Shown one piece after another: positions 34,592-35,836 of a stretch of 35,836 bases of DNA (positions are counted from its first letter, which is position 1; every line of letters starts with the position of its first letter). A program made the position numbers and the translations under genes. Source of the DNA: a virus; the IMG/VR virus record IMGVR_UViG_3300032086_003396, positions 1-35,836 of that record. The stretch is one strand, 5' to 3'. A model generated the notes under the pieces. It was not told the DNA's origin, did no database searches, and saw only the letters and a list, made by a program, of their open reading frames with translations.

Positions 34592-34942
34592 ATGAAGCTT
34601 ATATTAGAAAACTTTAAAAAGTTTATCAATGAAGAGGAAGACGCTATGCGCGGTGCTGATCGTCCTGGCGCCGGCATTGAAGACATTCCTCAGCCAGAGG
34701 ATGAAGAGACTGTTGACCGAGCATTCGATTCTCCCGAAGAACGTCTTGTTACAAAAATCCAAGCCCGGGAAGTTCTGCGTAATATGACCCGCGAAGAGTT
34801 GAAAGATCTTGTTATGAATCTAGACGCTGCGACTGTTGCTGAACTTCGGCATCTCCTCGCCAACCCGATGTACGCTCCAACGGGCGAGTTTGATAGTCTT
34901 CCACAGATCGGTGATGATCCACGAGATCAAAGTCCTTTATAA
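34592..34942 (+). CDS. Hypothetical acidic helical protein (116 aa)
   Basis: The frame is open upstream into the primase gene, but the ATG at 34592 has AAAAGGAAA a few bases before it and begins just after the primase stop, so it is preferred. The product starts MKLILENFKKFINEEED, a short amphipathic lead that I remember from several small proteins of marine T4-like phages, followed by an acidic, proline-containing section (GIEDIPQPEDEE) and a helix pair (VLRNMTREELKDLVMNLDA, TVAELRHLLANP). No catalytic residues or membrane segment. A terminator-like hairpin follows at 34964. Function unknown. Confidence 0.65.
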   Translation: MKLILENFKKFINEEEDAMRGADRPGAGIEDIPQPEDEETVDRAFDSPEERLVTKIQAREVLRNMTREELKDLVMNLDAATVAELRHLLANPMYAPTGEFDSLPQIGDDPRDQSPL

Positions 34943-34955
34943 TCTAAAATAACAC

Positions 34956-34983
34956 TTGACAGGCTCTATCACTGGTGTATACT
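34956..34983 (+). promoter_or_regulatory. Sigma70-type promoter for the SbcD/gp47 gene
   Basis: A perfect TTGACA (-35, 34956-34961), a 16-base spacer and TATACT (-10, 34978-34983), one mismatch from consensus. Predicted start near 34990, about 20 bases before the GTG start codon, so the leader is very short. This host-type promoter fits early transcription of recombination/replication genes before the phage sigma factor is made. Its spacer and -10 lie within an inverted repeat (34964-34993). Confidence 0.7.
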
Positions 34984-35002
34984 GGTGATAGAGTTTTGTT
35001 TT
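34964..35002 (+). terminator. Rho-independent terminator hairpin overlapping the promoter
   Basis: CTCTATCAC (34964-34972) pairs perfectly with GTGATAGAG (34985-34993). Including two G-U pairs, one G-C and one A-U inside, the stem reaches 13 pairs (34964-34976 with 34981-34993) around a four-base loop, followed by TTTTGTTTT (34994-35002). This is a good intrinsic terminator for transcripts coming from the primase/acidic-protein genes. As DNA it is also a palindrome that spans the -10 box of the next promoter. Confidence 0.6.
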
Positions 35003-35012
35003 AGGGGATAAC

Positions 35013-35836
35013 GTGTATAAGATTGCTCACATTGCGGATACGCATATAAAGAATTTAAAATATCATTATGAATACAAGAAAGTATTCGAACAGCTTTACG
35101 AGATTCTTCGTAAGGAAAACGTAGATTACATTGTTCACTGCGGCGATATTGCCCACACAAAAACCCAAATCTCTCCGGAGTTCGTAGCACTATGCTCAGA
35201 TTTTTTCAGAAATCTTGAAGCGATCGCGCCGACATACGTGATCTGCGGAAACCACGACGGCAACTTGAAGAACAGCAGCCGCCAGGACGCTCTGTCGCCC
35301 ATTGTAAGCGCTTTGAATCTTCCAAACCTTTACCTACTCAAGAACGCGGGTGAAACCGTTCTAGAGCCCGATCTCGCGCTCAATGTGCTATCTGTGTTTG
35401 ACGAGGACAACTGGGTTGCGCCAAGTGACCAATCTCGGATTAACATTGCTTTGTATCACGGTGCGATCGGTGGAGTATCCACTGACGTTGGTTGGGTTAT
35501 GGATCACGGCGATCATGACATTGGAGTGTTCGCTGGTCACGACTTTGCAATGCTCGGAGACATTCACAAGACAAACCAAATTCTTGACACAGAGGGTCGT
35601 GTGCGTTACTGCGGCTCTACTGTCCAGCAGAACCACGGCGAAACCAATGATAAAGGATTCTTAACTTGGGAAATTCGTAGTAAAGATGATTTTACTGTTA
35701 AGCACCACGTTCTCCTAAACCCCAAGCCTTTCGTTACCATTGAACTAACTCCAAAGGGTCGTATGCCAAAGGGCACGAACATTCCTTCTGGTGCGCGCCT
35801 GCGTCTTGTAAGTAACAATAATCTACCTCTAGACGT
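35013..35836 (+). CDS. 47: SbcD/Mre11-like nuclease subunit, gp47-like (partial, 3' end beyond window)
   Basis: N-terminal 274 residues of a calcineurin-fold nuclease, the partner of SbcC/gp46 in processing DNA ends for recombination. Metal-binding motifs appear in family order: ADTH (Asp9, His11), GDIAH (Asp45, His48), GNHD (Asn80, His81), YHG (His149), and HDFAMLGDIHK (His176, His185). The start is a GTG at 35013 after AGGGG at 35003-35007; the upstream promoter and terminator hairpin confirm that the gene begins here. The frame is open to the last base of the window. T4 gp47 is about 340 residues, so roughly a fifth or more is missing. The downstream gene is expected to be gp46/SbcC. Confidence 0.85.
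   Translation, partial: MYKIAHIADTHIKNLKYHYEYKKVFEQLYEILRKENVDYIVHCGDIAHTKTQISPEFVALCSDFFRNLEAIAPTYVICGNHDGNLKNSSRQDALSPIVSALNLPNLYLLKNAGETVLEPDLALNVLSVFDEDNWVAPSDQSRINIALYHGAIGGVSTDVGWVMDHGDHDIGVFAGHDFAMLGDIHKTNQILDTEGRVRYCGSTVQQNHGETNDKGFLTWEIRSKDDFTVKHHVLLNPKPFVTIELTPKGRMPKGTNIPSGARLRLVSNNNLPLD

Noticed and set aside
34964-34993. True TetR operator
   Set aside because: The half-sites match but the spacing is far too large for TetR and no tetR/tetA gene is near; kept only as an operator-like resemblance.
35388-35664. Open frames on both strands (35383-35664 plus, 35388-35636 minus)
   Set aside because: The SbcD/gp47 frame, with all its metal-binding motifs, covers this stretch, so these are shadows.
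1-35836. CRISPR array, insertion sequence, integrase or attachment site
   Set aside because: No regularly spaced direct repeats, transposase or recombinase motifs, or tRNA-linked att-like repeats were seen by eye.

Overview
The window is a gene-dense, moderately A+T-rich stretch of a tailed bacteriophage genome. Every gene I can support is on the + strand, mostly with gaps under 20 bp or with overlapping stops and starts (TAATG junctions near 571, 819, 12925, 22810 and 23730). The gene set points to a virulent, T4-like contractile-tailed phage: a gp55-like late sigma factor, a gp5-like spike with a lytic domain, gp25 and gp6 baseplate wedge proteins, a DnaG-type primase and a gp47/SbcD nuclease. 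Very large structural proteins (1493 and 2782 aa) and LamG-type domains resemble marine or aquatic T4-like phages more than enteric T4. The host is not identified. A murein-cleaving tail domain implies a host with peptidoglycan, probably Gram-negative. Three GCGATCGC octamers, the cyanobacterial HIP1 sequence, in the last 2.9 kb are a weak hint of cyanobacterial contact. No photosynthesis gene is present.

Layout. Positions 1-2100 hold small genes (three short unknown ORFs, an FmdB-like zinc ribbon, a membrane-anchored protein, the sigma factor, a small helical protein). Positions 2089-14451 are a baseplate hub and wedge module: OB-fold plus transglycosylase spike, a beta-rich spike-like protein, two large unknown structural proteins, gp25, gp6, and a DNRLRE-like protein. 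Positions 14462-22810 encode one 2782-residue protein combining a tail-protein-I-like segment with two LamG-like folds. Positions 22810-32387 hold six more probable virion proteins, including two pairs of paralogues. Positions 32400-35836 switch to DNA metabolism: a RuvC-fold resolvase, a GIY-YIG homing endonuclease preceded by a folded leader, a zinc-ribbon/TOPRIM primase, a small acidic protein, then a sigma70-type promoter interleaved with a terminator hairpin, and the start of an SbcD/gp47 nuclease that runs off the window.

How it fits together. The sigma factor would direct late transcription of the long structural block, which has almost no internal non-coding space. gp25, gp6 and the N-terminal part of the 2782-aa protein appear in the order of P2 genes W, J and I, so the wedge assembly core is recognisable even though the surrounding proteins are not. 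The resolvase, primase and SbcD nuclease belong to phage replication and recombination. The SbcD gene has its own host-type promoter, as expected for an early gene, placed inside a hairpin that could also stop late transcription from upstream. No tRNA gene, CRISPR array, insertion sequence, integrase or minus-strand gene was found. No stretch over 300 bases lacks a gene; the longest gap is 32937-33061.
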